Source: Syntrophobotulus glycolicus DSM 8271
GTDB taxonomy: Bacteria > Bacillota > Desulfitobacteriia > Desulfitobacteriales > Syntrophobotulaceae
Reading direction: 5' to 3'
Assembly (NCBI RefSeq): GCF_000190635.1
Contig: NC_015172.1
Coordinates: forward strand, 2,356,001 to 2,420,000
Length of the DNA stretch: 64,000 bases
Positions 34,834 to 44,630 of the stretch are shown piece after piece. Positions within the stretch are counted from its first letter, which is position 1; every line of letters begins with the position of its first letter. The position numbers and the translations under genes were made by a program. Below the pieces are notes generated by a model that was given only the letters and a program-made list of their open reading frames with translations, ran no database searches and was not told the DNA's origin.

Positions 34834-35127
34834 TTAGCAGCAATCTCCGCTGCCAGAACAGTCGCAGCTTGGTTCGCTTCCGGTAAACCAACCCCGGATG
34901 ATAGCGGCGGCACACCCGACACTTGCCTCCACTGAAATAGCATTTACCGGACAATTCATTGCGCAGGCGCCACATTCCATACAGCTGTCCCTGTCCTTTA
35001 GCTTTGCTCTCTTATCGGCTATACCGAATACACCATGAGGGCAAACCTCAGTACACCTTTCACAGCCCACGCATTTTTCAACCAATAAATTCAAAGTAGC
35101 AACATTCTTCAAATATCTATGTTTCAT
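34834..35127 (-). CDS. hgcB: HgcB, 4Fe-4S ferredoxin of mercury methylation
   Basis: 97 residues. Two 4Fe-4S motifs: C19-x2-C22-x2-C25-x3-C29 (CVGCERCTEVCP) and C49-x2-C52-x2-C55-x3-C59 (CMECGACAMNCP). The extra conserved Cys at 72 (SVGCAAAI) and a C-terminal tail ending CDCSGSGDCC, with the vicinal Cys-Cys pair, are the features that separate HgcB from ordinary ferredoxins. HgcB is thought to reduce the HgcA corrinoid and to bring in Hg(II). It starts 15 bases after hgcA with GGGGGG upstream, so the pair is one operon. Confidence 0.92.
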   Translation of the reverse strand: MKHRYLKNVATLNLLVEKCVGCERCTEVCPHGVFGIADKRAKLKDRDSCMECGACAMNCPVNAISVEASVGCAAAIIRGWFTGSEPSCDCSGSGDCC

Positions 35128-35142
35128 CGCAATCCCCCCTTA

Positions 35143-36201
35143 TCAAGCCATAAAGCTCTTTATCAATACCAGCACGATTCCTATAACAGATGAAGCAAGA
35201 ATGAATGGCAGCGATAATTTCATTTCCTTAATGACACCAGAGAAGGACGTGTAGGTCGACGAGCCTGTGAAATCCATCGCGAGAAATGCTGAAAGCGAGG
35301 GCAATACCAGTAAGTATCCTATGCCAAGCAGTAGGTTGTCCGAGACAAGCCAGCCTCTAAACCACACAAATACAGCGGTCCATATGAACCCCACCAGCCA
35401 GCCTTTCCATGCAAATGCTCTGCCAGGTATGAAAGGCAGCAGCAGTGGCGTGATGACTGTTCCCATCATGACAGAACCTGCCCCAATTATGAAGTCGGAA
35501 AGCCCAAAAAGCCTTATCGCAAACAAATTAATGAGGAACAACATGCCTAACACCATTAGTCCAGATTTAGCTGCCTGCATCAACTGTATAGGTGTGAGTG
35601 CCAACCTATCCCATGCTGTAAATCTTACGGTGCGCATTTCTTCCGTAGCTTGAAATCCAGAATCGACAAATTTCTTTATCTCTTTTGCCCTGACCGGACC
35701 GTATATTACTGAAAAACCTGTCCGTTTAGTCACTTCATGTGCGCTCACGCCGACAGCGCCAAGCTGAGGTAAAATCAGTTTTTTCTGTGACACGACTTCA
35801 GATAGACCGGTTGCTGATATACGGCTGACCAACTCATCGGTTCCGAAAGTTCCTTTACCGGCCGCGCACCAGACGTTAACACCTTTTGTATCCAGAATGA
35901 GAAGCCAGCAATTCAAGGCGGATAGTTCTTTTCTCAGGGAATCGAATGTCAGCTTATAATTGGCGCTAACCAACACAGGAGAGGTTCTATCCGGTGAACC
36001 CACGGCATAAAGACCGGGGGCAACCGTGTAACTCATCCTGCCAATACCCCAACGCACTTTCCATGCCCCTAGAATATCCTTGAAGCTGATTTCCGTTGAA
36101 ATCACCGGAATATTTTGTTGGACGGCACTGTTTTCAGCGTCCTCTGCCCCGCAGCAGCATCCGGATGAACAGCATGAGGATTTTCGGATTCTTGCTTTCA
36201 T
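35143..36201 (-). CDS. hgcA: HgcA, corrinoid protein of mercury methylation
   Basis: 352-residue membrane protein that transfers a methyl group from a corrinoid to Hg(II), forming methylmercury in HgcA+ anaerobes. The soluble domain (about 40-195) is related to the corrinoid Fe-S protein CdhD of the Wood-Ljungdahl pathway. It holds the diagnostic cap-helix motif NVWCAAGK at 109-116, with the cobalt-ligand Cys at 112. Five membrane helices follow (about 213-233, 236-258, 266-282, 288-308, 330-350), and MDFTGSSTYTS near 309-319 is also typical. The N terminus has unusual CC and CCC clusters at residues 10-17. The start overlaps the arsR stop (ATGA). Activity is inferred, not shown. Confidence 0.93.
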   Translation of the reverse strand: MKARIRKSSCCSSGCCCGAEDAENSAVQQNIPVISTEISFKDILGAWKVRWGIGRMSYTVAPGLYAVGSPDRTSPVLVSANYKLTFDSLRKELSALNCWLLILDTKGVNVWCAAGKGTFGTDELVSRISATGLSEVVSQKKLILPQLGAVGVSAHEVTKRTGFSVIYGPVRAKEIKKFVDSGFQATEEMRTVRFTAWDRLALTPIQLMQAAKSGLMVLGMLFLINLFAIRLFGLSDFIIGAGSVMMGTVITPLLLPFIPGRAFAWKGWLVGFIWTAVFVWFRGWLVSDNLLLGIGYLLVLPSLSAFLAMDFTGSSTYTSFSGVIKEMKLSLPFILASSVIGIVLVLIKSFMA

Positions 36202-36515
36202 TTACCGCACCTCATTCCCGCGACCTCATCGTCATCTGTTATCGTTGTCAGCTGGCTCAACAACCTGGCGGCATATAGGCTGCCACCCTCGCTGATAGAG
36301 TAATACGTCCATTTCCCTTCTCGGCGTGCGGATACAACCCCGCTCTCCACAAGAATTTTCATATGATGAGAAAGGGTCGACTGACCAACATTGACTTTTT
36401 CCAGCAGTACACAGGCGCATTTTTCACCGCTTTGCAGCAGCTCCAAAACCATAAGTCTCGTTTCGTCACAGAAGGCTTTGAATACTTTAGCATGTTCAAG
36501 AAATTTATTTTCCAC
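36198..36515 (-). CDS. ArsR-family metalloregulator of the hgc operon
   Basis: 105 residues from GTG 36515, which has GAGGTG five bases upstream; an alternative GTG lies two codons earlier. Winged helix protein with FCDETRLMVLELLQSGEKCACVLLE (the Cys-x-Cys of As(III)/Hg-type sensors on helix 3) and STLSHHMKILVESGVV (recognition helix). Such proteins repress until thiophilic metal or metalloid binds. Translationally coupled to hgcA by a four-base overlap. Inverted repeats around its promoter are likely operators. Confidence 0.9.
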   Translation of the reverse strand: MENKFLEHAKVFKAFCDETRLMVLELLQSGEKCACVLLEKVNVGQSTLSHHMKILVESGVVSARREGKWTYYSISEGGSLYAARLLSQLTTITDDDEVAGMRCGK

Positions 36516-36525
36516 AACCACACCT

Positions 36526-36547
36526 CATATCTAATGTTTTGGATATG
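36526..36547. promoter_or_regulatory. Inverted repeat between promoter and arsR start
   Basis: CATATC, ten bases, GATATG. It lies at the expected transcription start, just before the arsR ribosome-binding site. Size and position suit an ArsR dimer operator; assignment is inference. Confidence 0.4.
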
Positions 36548-36552
36548 TTATC

Positions 36553-36581
36553 AGAGTATTCCTCAGATCTAAAAATGTCAA
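36553..36581 (-). promoter_or_regulatory. Sigma-A promoter of arsR-hgcA-hgcB
   Basis: On the minus strand a consensus TTGACA (36581-36576), 17 bases, then TACTCT (36558-36553). The -10 is imperfect. The -35 box lies inside the left arm of the 36575-36614 inverted repeat, so a bound repressor would block RNA polymerase. Confidence 0.55.
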
Positions 36582-36614
36582 TATGTGATGCTAAAATTTT
36601 TTTCATATTGACAT
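36575..36614. repeat. Perfect 11-bp inverted repeat over the hgc -35 region
   Basis: ATGTCAATATG (36575-36585) and CATATTGACAT (36604-36614), 18 bases apart. Each arm contains TTGACA on one strand, so the arms face opposite directions. Candidate ArsR operator or remnant of paired promoters. Confidence 0.55.
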
Positions 36615-36618
36615 AGGT

Positions 36619-36670
36619 TAAAAGGCAGCCAGGCACTATCCCTTGTGAGATCGTGTCTGGCTGCCTTTTT
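36619..36670 (-). terminator. Bidirectional terminator after purH
   Basis: Perfect 9-bp stem GGCAGCCAG / CTGGCTGCC with a 24-base loop, flanked by TTTT on the minus strand and TTTTT on the plus strand. It closes the purE-purH transcript before the hgc promoter. Confidence 0.85.
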
Positions 36671-36749
36671 CGTATTGATTCTGGGTAATCGTTCAACAAG
36701 TTTCCTTCTTAAACCGTACCTTTATGTTGAGTTCTTTTCTTATTTCTGC

Positions 36750-38291
36750 TTAATGTCTGAAGTGCCTGCGTCCCGTAAACAGCAGAATCATCCCCAGCTC
36801 ATTAGCCCTGTCGATGACTTCCTTATCCCGGATTGACCCCCCTGGCTGGACAATTGCCTTGATCCCGTACTCATAGGCGACATCCACAGAATCGGAAAAA
36901 GGAAAATAGGCATCTGAAGCCAGATAGGCATCTTTAGCTCTTTCCCCGGCCTGTTCCAAAGCGATTCCTGCCGAACCCACTCTGTTCATTTGGCCTGCCC
37001 CTACCCCCAGTATTTTTCTATTATTGGTCACTACGATAGCATTTGATTTGACATGCTTACATACTTTCCAGGCAAATTCCAGCTCGGCCAGGTCATCCTC
37101 GGTCGGGCGGGCATTGGAAACGACCTGCCAATCATGTGATTCCACTGTGGCAATATCTTCATCCTGAAGAAGAAATCCGCCGTTGACCGTCCTGATTTTA
37201 CAGCCCCGGATAAAGGCTGCTTCTTCCCGTCCTACCGCAAAGAGCCGCAAATTTACCTTAGCAGCTAGAATTTTCTGTGCCTCCGGAGTAAAGTCGGGTG
37301 CAATGATCACTTCATAAAATCTTTTGCTGATCGCTTCAGCGGTTTTATCATCTACTACCCGGTTAAACGCAATGATCCCGCCAAAGGCCGATACAGGATC
37401 ACAGGCTAAGGCCTTCTCATAGGCCTCCACTACTGAATCCGCTATAGCCAGCCCACAGGGATTGGTATGTTTGATAATCGCACAGACATTTTCCCGATAT
37501 TCCTGAACCAAACACCAGGCGGCATCCATGTCCATCCAGTTGTTATAGGACAATTCCTTTCCCTGCAGCTGACGGCCATAAGCCAATGTTCCCTTACCGG
37601 CTTCAGGGTCAGCATAAAAAGCAGCCTTTTGACCTGGGTTTTCCCCATACCGTAAATCCTGCACCTTCGTGGCAAAAATACGGAGGTTTCGAGGAAAGTA
37701 AGCTTCCTGGTCAATCTGGCCTTCCAGGTAACCGGCGATCAGCCTGTCGTATTCGGCAGTATGGGCAAAAGCTTCTGCCGCCAGGCGCTTACGCAAAGAC
37801 AGCGGCACATGACCATGTTTCTTTAACTGCTCAATCACTTCCCTGTAATTCTCCGGATTTACTACGATCGTGACTCTCTCATGGTTCTTTGCCGCGGACC
37901 GGACCATAGTCGGCCCGCCGATGTCGATATTTTCAATGGCATCTTCAAAGCTGACTCCTTCTTTGGCAATCGTTTCCCGGAACGGATATAGATTGACACA
38001 GACCAGATCAATCAATTCTATCCCATGTTCTTTGCACTGCGCCTTATGCTCCTCGGAATCCATCGCTAAAATACCGCCGTGAATAACAGGATGCAGAGTC
38101 TTCACCCTGCCGTCAAGAATCTCCGGAAACCCTGTTATTTCGCTCACATATATTACAGGAAGACCTGCCTGTTCCAATGTCTTATATGTTCCGCCCGTCG
38201 AGATGATTTGAAAACCCAATTCCGCAAGACTTCCGGCAAATTCAACAATTCCGGCCTTATCCGATACACTGATCAGAGCCCTTTTGTTCAT
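36750..38291 (-). CDS. purH: Bifunctional AICAR transformylase / IMP cyclohydrolase
   Basis: Catalyses the last two steps to IMP. 513 residues. N-terminal MGS-like cyclohydrolase domain (ALISVSDKAGIVEFAGSL, IISTGGTYKTLEQAG, DGRVKTLHPVIHGGIL) and C-terminal transformylase (RYGENPGQKAAFY, IIKHTNPCGLAIAD, VGAGQMNRVGS). ATG has a site upstream (GGGGGGCAAGGATA). Last gene of the pur operon; a terminator follows. Confidence 0.97.
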   Translation of the reverse strand: MNKRALISVSDKAGIVEFAGSLAELGFQIISTGGTYKTLEQAGLPVIYVSEITGFPEILDGRVKTLHPVIHGGILAMDSEEHKAQCKEHGIELIDLVCVNLYPFRETIAKEGVSFEDAIENIDIGGPTMVRSAAKNHERVTIVVNPENYREVIEQLKKHGHVPLSLRKRLAAEAFAHTAEYDRLIAGYLEGQIDQEAYFPRNLRIFATKVQDLRYGENPGQKAAFYADPEAGKGTLAYGRQLQGKELSYNNWMDMDAAWCLVQEYRENVCAIIKHTNPCGLAIADSVVEAYEKALACDPVSAFGGIIAFNRVVDDKTAEAISKRFYEVIIAPDFTPEAQKILAAKVNLRLFAVGREEAAFIRGCKIRTVNGGFLLQDEDIATVESHDWQVVSNARPTEDDLAELEFAWKVCKHVKSNAIVVTNNRKILGVGAGQMNRVGSAGIALEQAGERAKDAYLASDAYFPFSDSVDVAYEYGIKAIVQPGGSIRDKEVIDRANELGMILLFTGRRHFRH

Positions 38292-38408
38292 TATCCTTGC
38301 CCCCCTGAATATAAGTTCCTAAACGATCTTCGTTTAAACCTGTTCGCTGATCCCGTCTAAGCTTTTGATAACCCCTATTAACCATATCGTCAAAATTCCG
38401 GTCCCTGT

Positions 38409-39026
38409 TTAACTGTCCCGGTGGATATGTACTTTTCTGCCCCGGCGATGAACCTTTCCCGCTGCAATAAGCCTGATTACCTCCGGATAAATCTCGTGTT
38501 CAACCTTGAGTATTCTTTCAGCCAGTGAGTCTTCCGTATCTTCGTCAAAAACCGGCACCGTTTCCTGCATGATGATCGGGCCTGAATCCATTCCCTCGTC
38601 AACAAAATGTACGGTACAGCCGCTGATCTTGACACCATACTCCAACGCCTGTTTCTGAGCGTGCAGGCCGGGAAAGGACGGCAAAAGGGAAGGGTGAATA
38701 TTGACAATGGGATAGCTTACTTCTTTCAAAAATACCGGACTGAATACTTTCATATACCCGGCAAGAATAAGAAGCTGCACATTCAAATCCTCCAGCCAGT
38801 CCCGGATAGCCTTTTCCTGTTCCTCCCGGTTTGGATAGCCTTCTTTAGGGAAAGCAGCCGTGGGAATCCCCGCCTCCTGAGCCCTGACCAGGGCATAGGC
38901 ATCCGTTTTGTCCGAGCCTACACCGACAAATTCCACCGGCAAAAAACTGTTCTGCCATTCTTCAATTAAAGCTTGCAGATTCGTCCCTCTTCCTGAAGCC
39001 AGAACAGCAACACGCAGACTGCTCAT
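38409..39026 (-). CDS. purN: Phosphoribosylglycinamide formyltransferase
   Basis: 10-formyl-THF-dependent GAR transformylase, third step of purine synthesis. 205 residues. Seen: [33 protein letters not shown] and the active-site region [18 protein letters not shown] with [13 protein letters not shown]. It overlaps the end of purM by four bases and is followed by purH after 117 bases. Confidence 0.96.
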   Translation of the reverse strand: MSSLRVAVLASGRGTNLQALIEEWQNSFLPVEFVGVGSDKTDAYALVRAQEAGIPTAAFPKEGYPNREEQEKAIRDWLEDLNVQLLILAGYMKVFSPVFLKEVSYPIVNIHPSLLPSFPGLHAQKQALEYGVKISGCTVHFVDEGMDSGPIIMQETVPVFDEDTEDSLAERILKVEHEIYPEVIRLIAAGKVHRRGRKVHIHRDS

Positions 39027-40039
39027 CTGTAAGCCACCCCTTCACCCCGAATTACCCTGCCGATTCTTACCGGTTCTTCTCCGGACTGTTTAAGTACAGT
39101 GATCGCCTGCTCTTCTTCCTCAGCGCGAACAATTAGAACAAATCCGATCCCCATATTAAAGGTCCGGTACATTTCTGCTGTTTCTACTCCTCCAAGCCTT
39201 TGCAGCAGCTCAAACACCGGCGGAACCGGCCAGCAGGTTACGTCAAGCTCCACACCCAAATCTGCGGGCAACACTCTGGGGATATTTTCCGTAAGTCCCC
39301 CCCCCGTGACATGAACCATCCCGAGGACAGAAACCTTGTCCAGCAACGGAAGTACAGCTTTCACATAAATCCTGGTCGGGGTCAGCAGGACTTCACCAAG
39401 CGGTTTCCCCAGTTCAGGAAAAACCGTGTCCATAGCATACTCCTCAAAAATCCTGCGGACCAGAGAATACCCGTTGCTGTGCAATCCGCTTGACCTTAGC
39501 CCGATCAAAAGGTCTCCTTCCCGGATCTTTGATCCGTCAATCAGGTTTGCCCTGTTCACGGCCCCCACGGAAAAGCCGGCGATATCATATTCTTCAGTAT
39601 CATAGAATCCGGGCATTTCCGCAGTCTCCCCGCCAATCAGGGCACAACCGGCAAGCTCGCATCCGGCGGCAATTCCGGCGACAATATCGGCGACCTTTTC
39701 CGGAACCAGCTTGCCGACCGCCAGATAATCGAGGAAAAATAAAGGCTCCGCCCCCTGAACCAGAACATCATTGACACACATCGCCACTGCGTCCTGGCCA
39801 ATGGTATCATGCTTATCCAGCTGAAAAGCCAGGCGAAGCTTTGTCCCAACCCCATCAGTCCCGGCGACAAGAACCGGATTGGAATATTTGTTCAGATCAA
39901 GCTGAAAAAGACCTCCGAATCCGCCAAGCCCGCCGAGAACCTCCGGCCTCATGGTGCGGGCTACGGCAGGTTTAAATCTCTCAACCGCTCTGTTGCCGGC
40001 TTCAATATCCACTCCGGCATCTTTATATGTGTAACCCAC
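39023..40039 (-). CDS. purM: Phosphoribosylformylglycinamidine cyclo-ligase (AIR synthetase)
   Basis: Closes the imidazole ring with ATP. 338 residues from GTG 40039, which has AAGGAG at eight bases; a GTG nine bases earlier overlaps that site. Seen: [46 protein letters not shown] and [16 protein letters not shown]. The PurM/PurL fold glycine-rich loops are complete. Confidence 0.96.
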   Translation of the reverse strand: MGYTYKDAGVDIEAGNRAVERFKPAVARTMRPEVLGGLGGFGGLFQLDLNKYSNPVLVAGTDGVGTKLRLAFQLDKHDTIGQDAVAMCVNDVLVQGAEPLFFLDYLAVGKLVPEKVADIVAGIAAGCELAGCALIGGETAEMPGFYDTEEYDIAGFSVGAVNRANLIDGSKIREGDLLIGLRSSGLHSNGYSLVRRIFEEYAMDTVFPELGKPLGEVLLTPTRIYVKAVLPLLDKVSVLGMVHVTGGGLTENIPRVLPADLGVELDVTCWPVPPVFELLQRLGGVETAEMYRTFNMGIGFVLIVRAEEEEQAITVLKQSGEEPVRIGRVIRGEGVAYR

Positions 40040-40070
40040 AGATTTCACTCCTTACACCTTTTTCTTCCCT

Positions 40071-41471
40071 TCAGCACTCTAAACCACTCTTGCTGAAATC
40101 CTTCGGTACCTGTACAGGATATTTTCCATTAAAACAGGCCAGACAAGCTGGAACATTGCCGATAGCTCTCTTTAAGCCTTCTTCAGAAAGATAATACAAA
40201 GTATCTGCGCCGACAAATTGGCGGATTCCCTCAATATCCATTTTATTGGCAATCAGCTTTTCTCTTTCCGCTGTATCAATCCCATAAAAACAGGAATGAC
40301 AGACAGGAGGTGAGCTGATCAGCAAATGAACCTCTTTGGCCCCTTTGCTCTTTACCATTTCCACGAGTTTTGAACTTGTTGTTCCCCGGACGATAGAATC
40401 ATCGATCATGACAACCCTTTTCCCCTTTAAAACTCTTGCATTGGCATTGAGCTTAATTCTTACGGCAATCTCCCGCATTTCCTGAGTCGGCTGGATAAAG
40501 GTCCGGCCTACATAGCGGTTTTTCAGCAGTCCTTCTTCGATGGGAAGCCCCCGTTCATGGGCATAGCCAATAGCCGCCGGTGTGCCCGAATCGGGAATAG
40601 GAATAACAACATCCGCATCAACAGGACATTCCCGGGCCAATTCCACACCCATCTGATACCGGCTTTCCCAAACATTGATATTGTCCAGAGTACTGTCCGG
40701 TCTGGCAAAATAAATATATTCAAAAGAACAGTAGGCCGGGGCGCTTGCTTGAGATCCTATCCGTGAGCTGATGCCGTTTTCATCAAGGGTCACAACCTCC
40801 CCGGGCTGAACATCCCGCACAAATTCCGCCCCAATCGTATCCAGAGCACTGCTTTCCGAGGCAAAACAGTAGCGCCCGTCCAGGACCCCTATACATAAGG
40901 GCCTTATCCCATAAGGATCGCGTACCCCGATCACTTTATTCTCAGCCATAACGACCAGGGCATAGGCTCCCTTGATGTCAATCATCGTCTTAATAATGGC
41001 ATCTTCCAGACTCTTGCGATAATAACGGGCAATCAGGTTCAGAATGACCTCGCTGTCAATTGTGGTCTGAAAAACCGCCCCCTGGTTGTTTAAATCCTCT
41101 CTCAGTTCAATCGCATTGGTCAGGTTGCCGTTATGGGCCAGAGCGAGCATCCCTTTCTGAAAATGAACGACAAGCGGCTGGGCGTTAGTCAGCAGGCTTG
41201 AACCGGTCGTTGAATAGCGGACATGGCCAATCGCCATCCTGCCCTGCAAAGACTCAATGATTTCTTCGGAAAATACATCGGAAACAAGACCCATTCCTTT
41301 ATGAAGCTGGATCTTGCGTCCATCCGAAACTGCAATCCCCGCGCTTTCCTGCCCCCGGTGCTGAAGAGCATACAGTCCGAAATAAGTTAATTGTGAGACA
41401 TCCTGTTCAGGGGCAAAAATACCGAACAGACCACACTCTTCTTTTGGTTTGTCATCCCAAGGCACGCTCAC
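40071..41471 (-). CDS. purF: Amidophosphoribosyltransferase
   Basis: First committed step: glutamine plus PRPP gives phosphoribosylamine. 466 residues. A short propeptide ends at Cys13 (KPKEECGLFGIF), the N-terminal nucleophile, as in the Bacillus-type Fe-S enzyme. Seen: LQHRGQESAGIAVSD, VRYSTTGSS, and the PRPP site RVVMIDDSIVRGTTS. Cluster-type cysteines occur late (SPPVCHSCFYGID and PACLACFNG). Start GTG. Confidence 0.96.
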   Translation of the reverse strand: MSVPWDDKPKEECGLFGIFAPEQDVSQLTYFGLYALQHRGQESAGIAVSDGRKIQLHKGMGLVSDVFSEEIIESLQGRMAIGHVRYSTTGSSLLTNAQPLVVHFQKGMLALAHNGNLTNAIELREDLNNQGAVFQTTIDSEVILNLIARYYRKSLEDAIIKTMIDIKGAYALVVMAENKVIGVRDPYGIRPLCIGVLDGRYCFASESSALDTIGAEFVRDVQPGEVVTLDENGISSRIGSQASAPAYCSFEYIYFARPDSTLDNINVWESRYQMGVELARECPVDADVVIPIPDSGTPAAIGYAHERGLPIEEGLLKNRYVGRTFIQPTQEMREIAVRIKLNANARVLKGKRVVMIDDSIVRGTTSSKLVEMVKSKGAKEVHLLISSPPVCHSCFYGIDTAEREKLIANKMDIEGIRQFVGADTLYYLSEEGLKRAIGNVPACLACFNGKYPVQVPKDFSKSGLEC

Positions 41472-41496
41472 TGCCGAAATCCCCTTTCATCGTTTA

Positions 41497-43689
41497 TCAG
41501 GCTTTCATCATTTTTCTGATTGTGTTTTCATAGATATCCGTATATTTTTCTCTAGGGATATTGAGGAGTTCCCTGCCATTCACGCGGATAACCAGGCTGC
41601 TGCCTCCGGCAAGGCCGATTTTCGTTAACATCACTTTAGCCTTAGCTGCTGTTTTCTCCAGCTCTTCGGCTTTAGCCGGATCAGCTGCGATAATTATCCG
41701 TCCAATCCGTTCCCCGAATAATGTTCCTAAACTATCTTCTGTCTCCAGTGAAACCACTGCACATACCTTACCGCTCATTTCGGCAAGGCCTACGGCAAGG
41801 CCGCCTTCACTGAGATCATGTGCGGAACGGATGAGTCCTTTTCTATTCGCTTCCAATAAGAAATCAATGTTCTCTTTTACTTCAGACAGGTTCAGCTCCG
41901 GCAAAGCGCCGGCTTCCAGTCCTTCAAACATCGCAAGGTATTCCGAACCGGCCAGACTGCCTTGCGGATTGCCCAACAAATAAATGTTGTCTCCGGAATG
42001 GGTCAATTTACCAGAGGGGATTTTACTGATCTCTTCAACCAAACCTACCATTCCAATCATGGGAGTCGGATATACCGCGCTTTCGGGAGTTTCATTATAT
42101 AAGCTGACATTCCCTCCGATTACAGGAGTATTGAAAACCCGGCAAGCTTCGCTTATCCCGGCACAGGCTTGTTCAAACTGCCAGAAGATCTCCGGCTTCT
42201 CCGGATTGCCAAAGTTCAGGCAGTCTGTAATGGCCAGGGGTTTGCCTCCCTGACAGGCGATATTTTGGGCGGCTTCCGCAACCGCCAGTGCTCCTCCGAT
42301 ATAGGGATCAAGATAAACAAAGCGCGAATTACAATCCGTGGTCATGGCTATTCCTTTTTGGGTTCCCCGGATTCTGAGCACACCGGCATCACTGCCCGGA
42401 ATCACTGCCGTATTGGTCCCAACCTGGTGGTCATACTGCTTATAGACCCACTCCTTACTGGCAATGGTGGGATTGGCCAGCAGGGCCAGCAGGATGTTTT
42501 CCGCAGAGTCCTTAAGCTTGATCTCTGAAAGATCCTGCCCTCTCAGTTTTTGATAATATTCCGGTTCCCGTGATTCTCTGCGGTATTCAGGCGCCTCATC
42601 CGTCAAGGCCCTGACGGGAATCTCGCAAATCATTTCCTTACCGTCAAACAGACGGTACATCCCGTCATCAGTAACCCGCCCAACAACCGTAGCCTCGAGT
42701 CCCCAGCGCTGAAAGACCTCTTCCACCTGGGCCTCCTTGCCGGCTTTCGGCACAACCAGCATTCTTTCCTGAGATTCCGAAAGCATGATCTCATAAGGAG
42801 TCATCCCTGTTTCCCGGCGGGGAACCAGGCTCAGGTCCATTTCAATTCCGCTGCCGCCCCGGGCCGCCATTTCAGAGGAAGAGCTGGTCAGCCCCGCCGC
42901 ACCCATGTCCTGAATTCCGATGACATTCCCTGATTTGATCAGTTCCAGGCACGCTTCCATCAAGAGCTTCTCCATGAACGGGTCGCCGACCTGAACGGCT
43001 GAACGTTTGGATTCCGATTCCTCACTCAACTCAATGGACGCGAATGTCGCTCCATGAATACCGTCCCGCCCGGTACGCGCTCCCACAGCCATCACCGGAT
43101 TGCCTACCCCGCTTGCGACCCCTTTGGCGATATCCTGATGTTCTAATAAACCTACAGCCATCGCGTTGACTAAAGGGTTGCCACTGTAACATTTCTGGAA
43201 GTAAACATCACCGCCAACTGTAGGTATCCCGATCGAGTTGCCGTAACCGCCGATCCCTTCGACTACTCCGGCAAAGAGGTATTGATTATTCCCCTCATCC
43301 AAGGGACCGAAACGCAAAGCGTCAAGTACGGCTACCGGGCGCGCGCCCATGGTAAAGACATCTCTGAGAATACCCCCAACACCGGTTGCCGCGCCCTGAT
43401 AGGGTTCTATTGCCGAAGGATGATTATGGGATTCCATTTTAAAGACCACTGCCTGATTGTCTCCAATATCCACAATTCCGGCATTTTCTCCGGGCCCTTG
43501 CAGGACTTGCGGCCCTGAGGTAGGGAATTTCCTTAATACCGGCTTCGATGTCTTATAAGAACAATGCTCCGACCACATGACCGAAAAAATACCTACCTCG
43601 AGATAATTGGGCTCCCGGCCTAATAAAGCAACAATCCTGTCATATTCCTCATCTTTGAGTCCCATCTCCCGCCAAACTTTAGGATCCAC
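41497..43689 (-). CDS. purL: FGAM synthase large subunit
   Basis: With PurQ and PurS converts FGAR to FGAM using glutamine ammonia and ATP. 730 residues, the small Bacillus-type PurL. Seen: [54 protein letters not shown] and [20 protein letters not shown] start with AGGAGG seven bases upstream, overlapping the end of purQ by 11 bases. Confidence 0.97.
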   Translation of the reverse strand: MDPKVWREMGLKDEEYDRIVALLGREPNYLEVGIFSVMWSEHCSYKTSKPVLRKFPTSGPQVLQGPGENAGIVDIGDNQAVVFKMESHNHPSAIEPYQGAATGVGGILRDVFTMGARPVAVLDALRFGPLDEGNNQYLFAGVVEGIGGYGNSIGIPTVGGDVYFQKCYSGNPLVNAMAVGLLEHQDIAKGVASGVGNPVMAVGARTGRDGIHGATFASIELSEESESKRSAVQVGDPFMEKLLMEACLELIKSGNVIGIQDMGAAGLTSSSSEMAARGGSGIEMDLSLVPRRETGMTPYEIMLSESQERMLVVPKAGKEAQVEEVFQRWGLEATVVGRVTDDGMYRLFDGKEMICEIPVRALTDEAPEYRRESREPEYYQKLRGQDLSEIKLKDSAENILLALLANPTIASKEWVYKQYDHQVGTNTAVIPGSDAGVLRIRGTQKGIAMTTDCNSRFVYLDPYIGGALAVAEAAQNIACQGGKPLAITDCLNFGNPEKPEIFWQFEQACAGISEACRVFNTPVIGGNVSLYNETPESAVYPTPMIGMVGLVEEISKIPSGKLTHSGDNIYLLGNPQGSLAGSEYLAMFEGLEAGALPELNLSEVKENIDFLLEANRKGLIRSAHDLSEGGLAVGLAEMSGKVCAVVSLETEDSLGTLFGERIGRIIIAADPAKAEELEKTAAKAKVMLTKIGLAGGSSLVIRVNGRELLNIPREKYTDIYENTIRKMMKA

Positions 43690-44386
43690 TGGACATCCTC
43701 CTCTCCCATGCTTTGATTACGGAAAGGAATATCCCTCTGCCGTCGGTTCCGCCCACGATCTCTTCGACAACACGCTCCGGATGCGGCATCATGCCCAAAA
43801 TATTGCCTTCTTTATTCACAATACCGGCAATACTGTGACGCGATCCATTAGGATTACCCTGAAGATTCGGAGACCCTTGCTCCGTCACATAGCGGAAAAC
43901 AACCTGGTTATTGGTTTCCAGCTCATCCAAACCCCGGTCATCAATGGTATAATTGCCTTCCCCGTGGTTAATCGGTATTTGAATAACCTGGCCTCTCTCA
44001 TACTCGTTTGTAAATGCCAGGTCATTACGCTCCACCCGCAAATATTGCCTGTCACAAATAAAGTGCAGGCCGGCATTGCGCAAGAGGGCTCCCGGAAGCA
44101 GCCCGCACTCCGTTAAAATCTGAAATCCATTGCAGATTCCCCAGACCAAACCGCCTTCGCGGGCGAATCTGATCACATCTTCCATAATGGGAGAAAACCG
44201 GGCTATCGCTCCGGTTCTGAGATAATCACCGTAGGAAAATCCTCCCGGCAGCACAATCAGGTCAAATCCCTGAACTGATGTCTCCTGATGCCAGAGCATC
44301 ACCGGTTCTTCACCGAGGACACGCCACGCTTCCAAACAGTCAACCTCACAGTTTGATCCTGGAAAACGCACTATTCCGATTTTCAT
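43679..44386 (-). CDS. purQ: FGAM synthase glutaminase subunit
   Basis: Class I glutamine amidotransferase that supplies ammonia to PurL. 235 residues from ATG 44386, which has GGAGG six bases upstream, inside the end of purS. Seen: [52 protein letters not shown] (nucleophile Cys) and GMMPHPER. Confidence 0.96.
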   Translation of the reverse strand: MKIGIVRFPGSNCEVDCLEAWRVLGEEPVMLWHQETSVQGFDLIVLPGGFSYGDYLRTGAIARFSPIMEDVIRFAREGGLVWGICNGFQILTECGLLPGALLRNAGLHFICDRQYLRVERNDLAFTNEYERGQVIQIPINHGEGNYTIDDRGLDELETNNQVVFRYVTEQGSPNLQGNPNGSRHSIAGIVNKEGNILGMMPHPERVVEEIVGGTDGRGIFLSVIKAWERRMSSGS

Positions 44387-44387
44387 T

Positions 44388-44630
44388 TTAGTCCTCCAAC
44401 TCAAACGTGTAGTCTTCTATAACGGGATTGGAGAGCAATTTACGGCAGATTTCATCCATAACCTGTGTCGCCTTTTCTTTGGACTCTTCATTAAGGGTAA
44501 CTTCCATAAATTTGCCGATACGCACAGAATGGACCGGATAGTCCATACTGCGCAAAGCTTTTTCTACCGCACTGCCCTGCGGGTCAAGGATGCTTTTTTT
44601 CAAGGTTACGTTTACCTTGGCTTTAAGCAT
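44388..44630 (-). CDS. purS: FGAM synthase subunit PurS
   Basis: 80-residue structural subunit bridging PurL and PurQ. Seen: [20 protein letters not shown] and [14 protein letters not shown] 44630 with AAGGAGG nine bases upstream is preferred over an in-frame TTG six bases earlier. The start overlaps the purC stop. Confidence 0.94.
   Translation of the reverse strand: MLKAKVNVTLKKSILDPQGSAVEKALRSMDYPVHSVRIGKFMEVTLNEESKEKATQVMDEICRKLLSNPVIEDYTFELED

Noticed and set aside
34817-34975. Longer start for the arsC fragment (frame open to 34975)
   Set aside because: The upstream part is a shadow of the hgcB C terminus; the real arsC start with GGAGG is at 34816.
35143-36201. HgcA as an ordinary CO dehydrogenase/acetyl-CoA synthase subunit (CdhD)
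   Set aside because: CdhD has a full TIM barrel and no five-helix membrane domain; the NVWCAAGK motif and adjacent HgcB fit HgcA.
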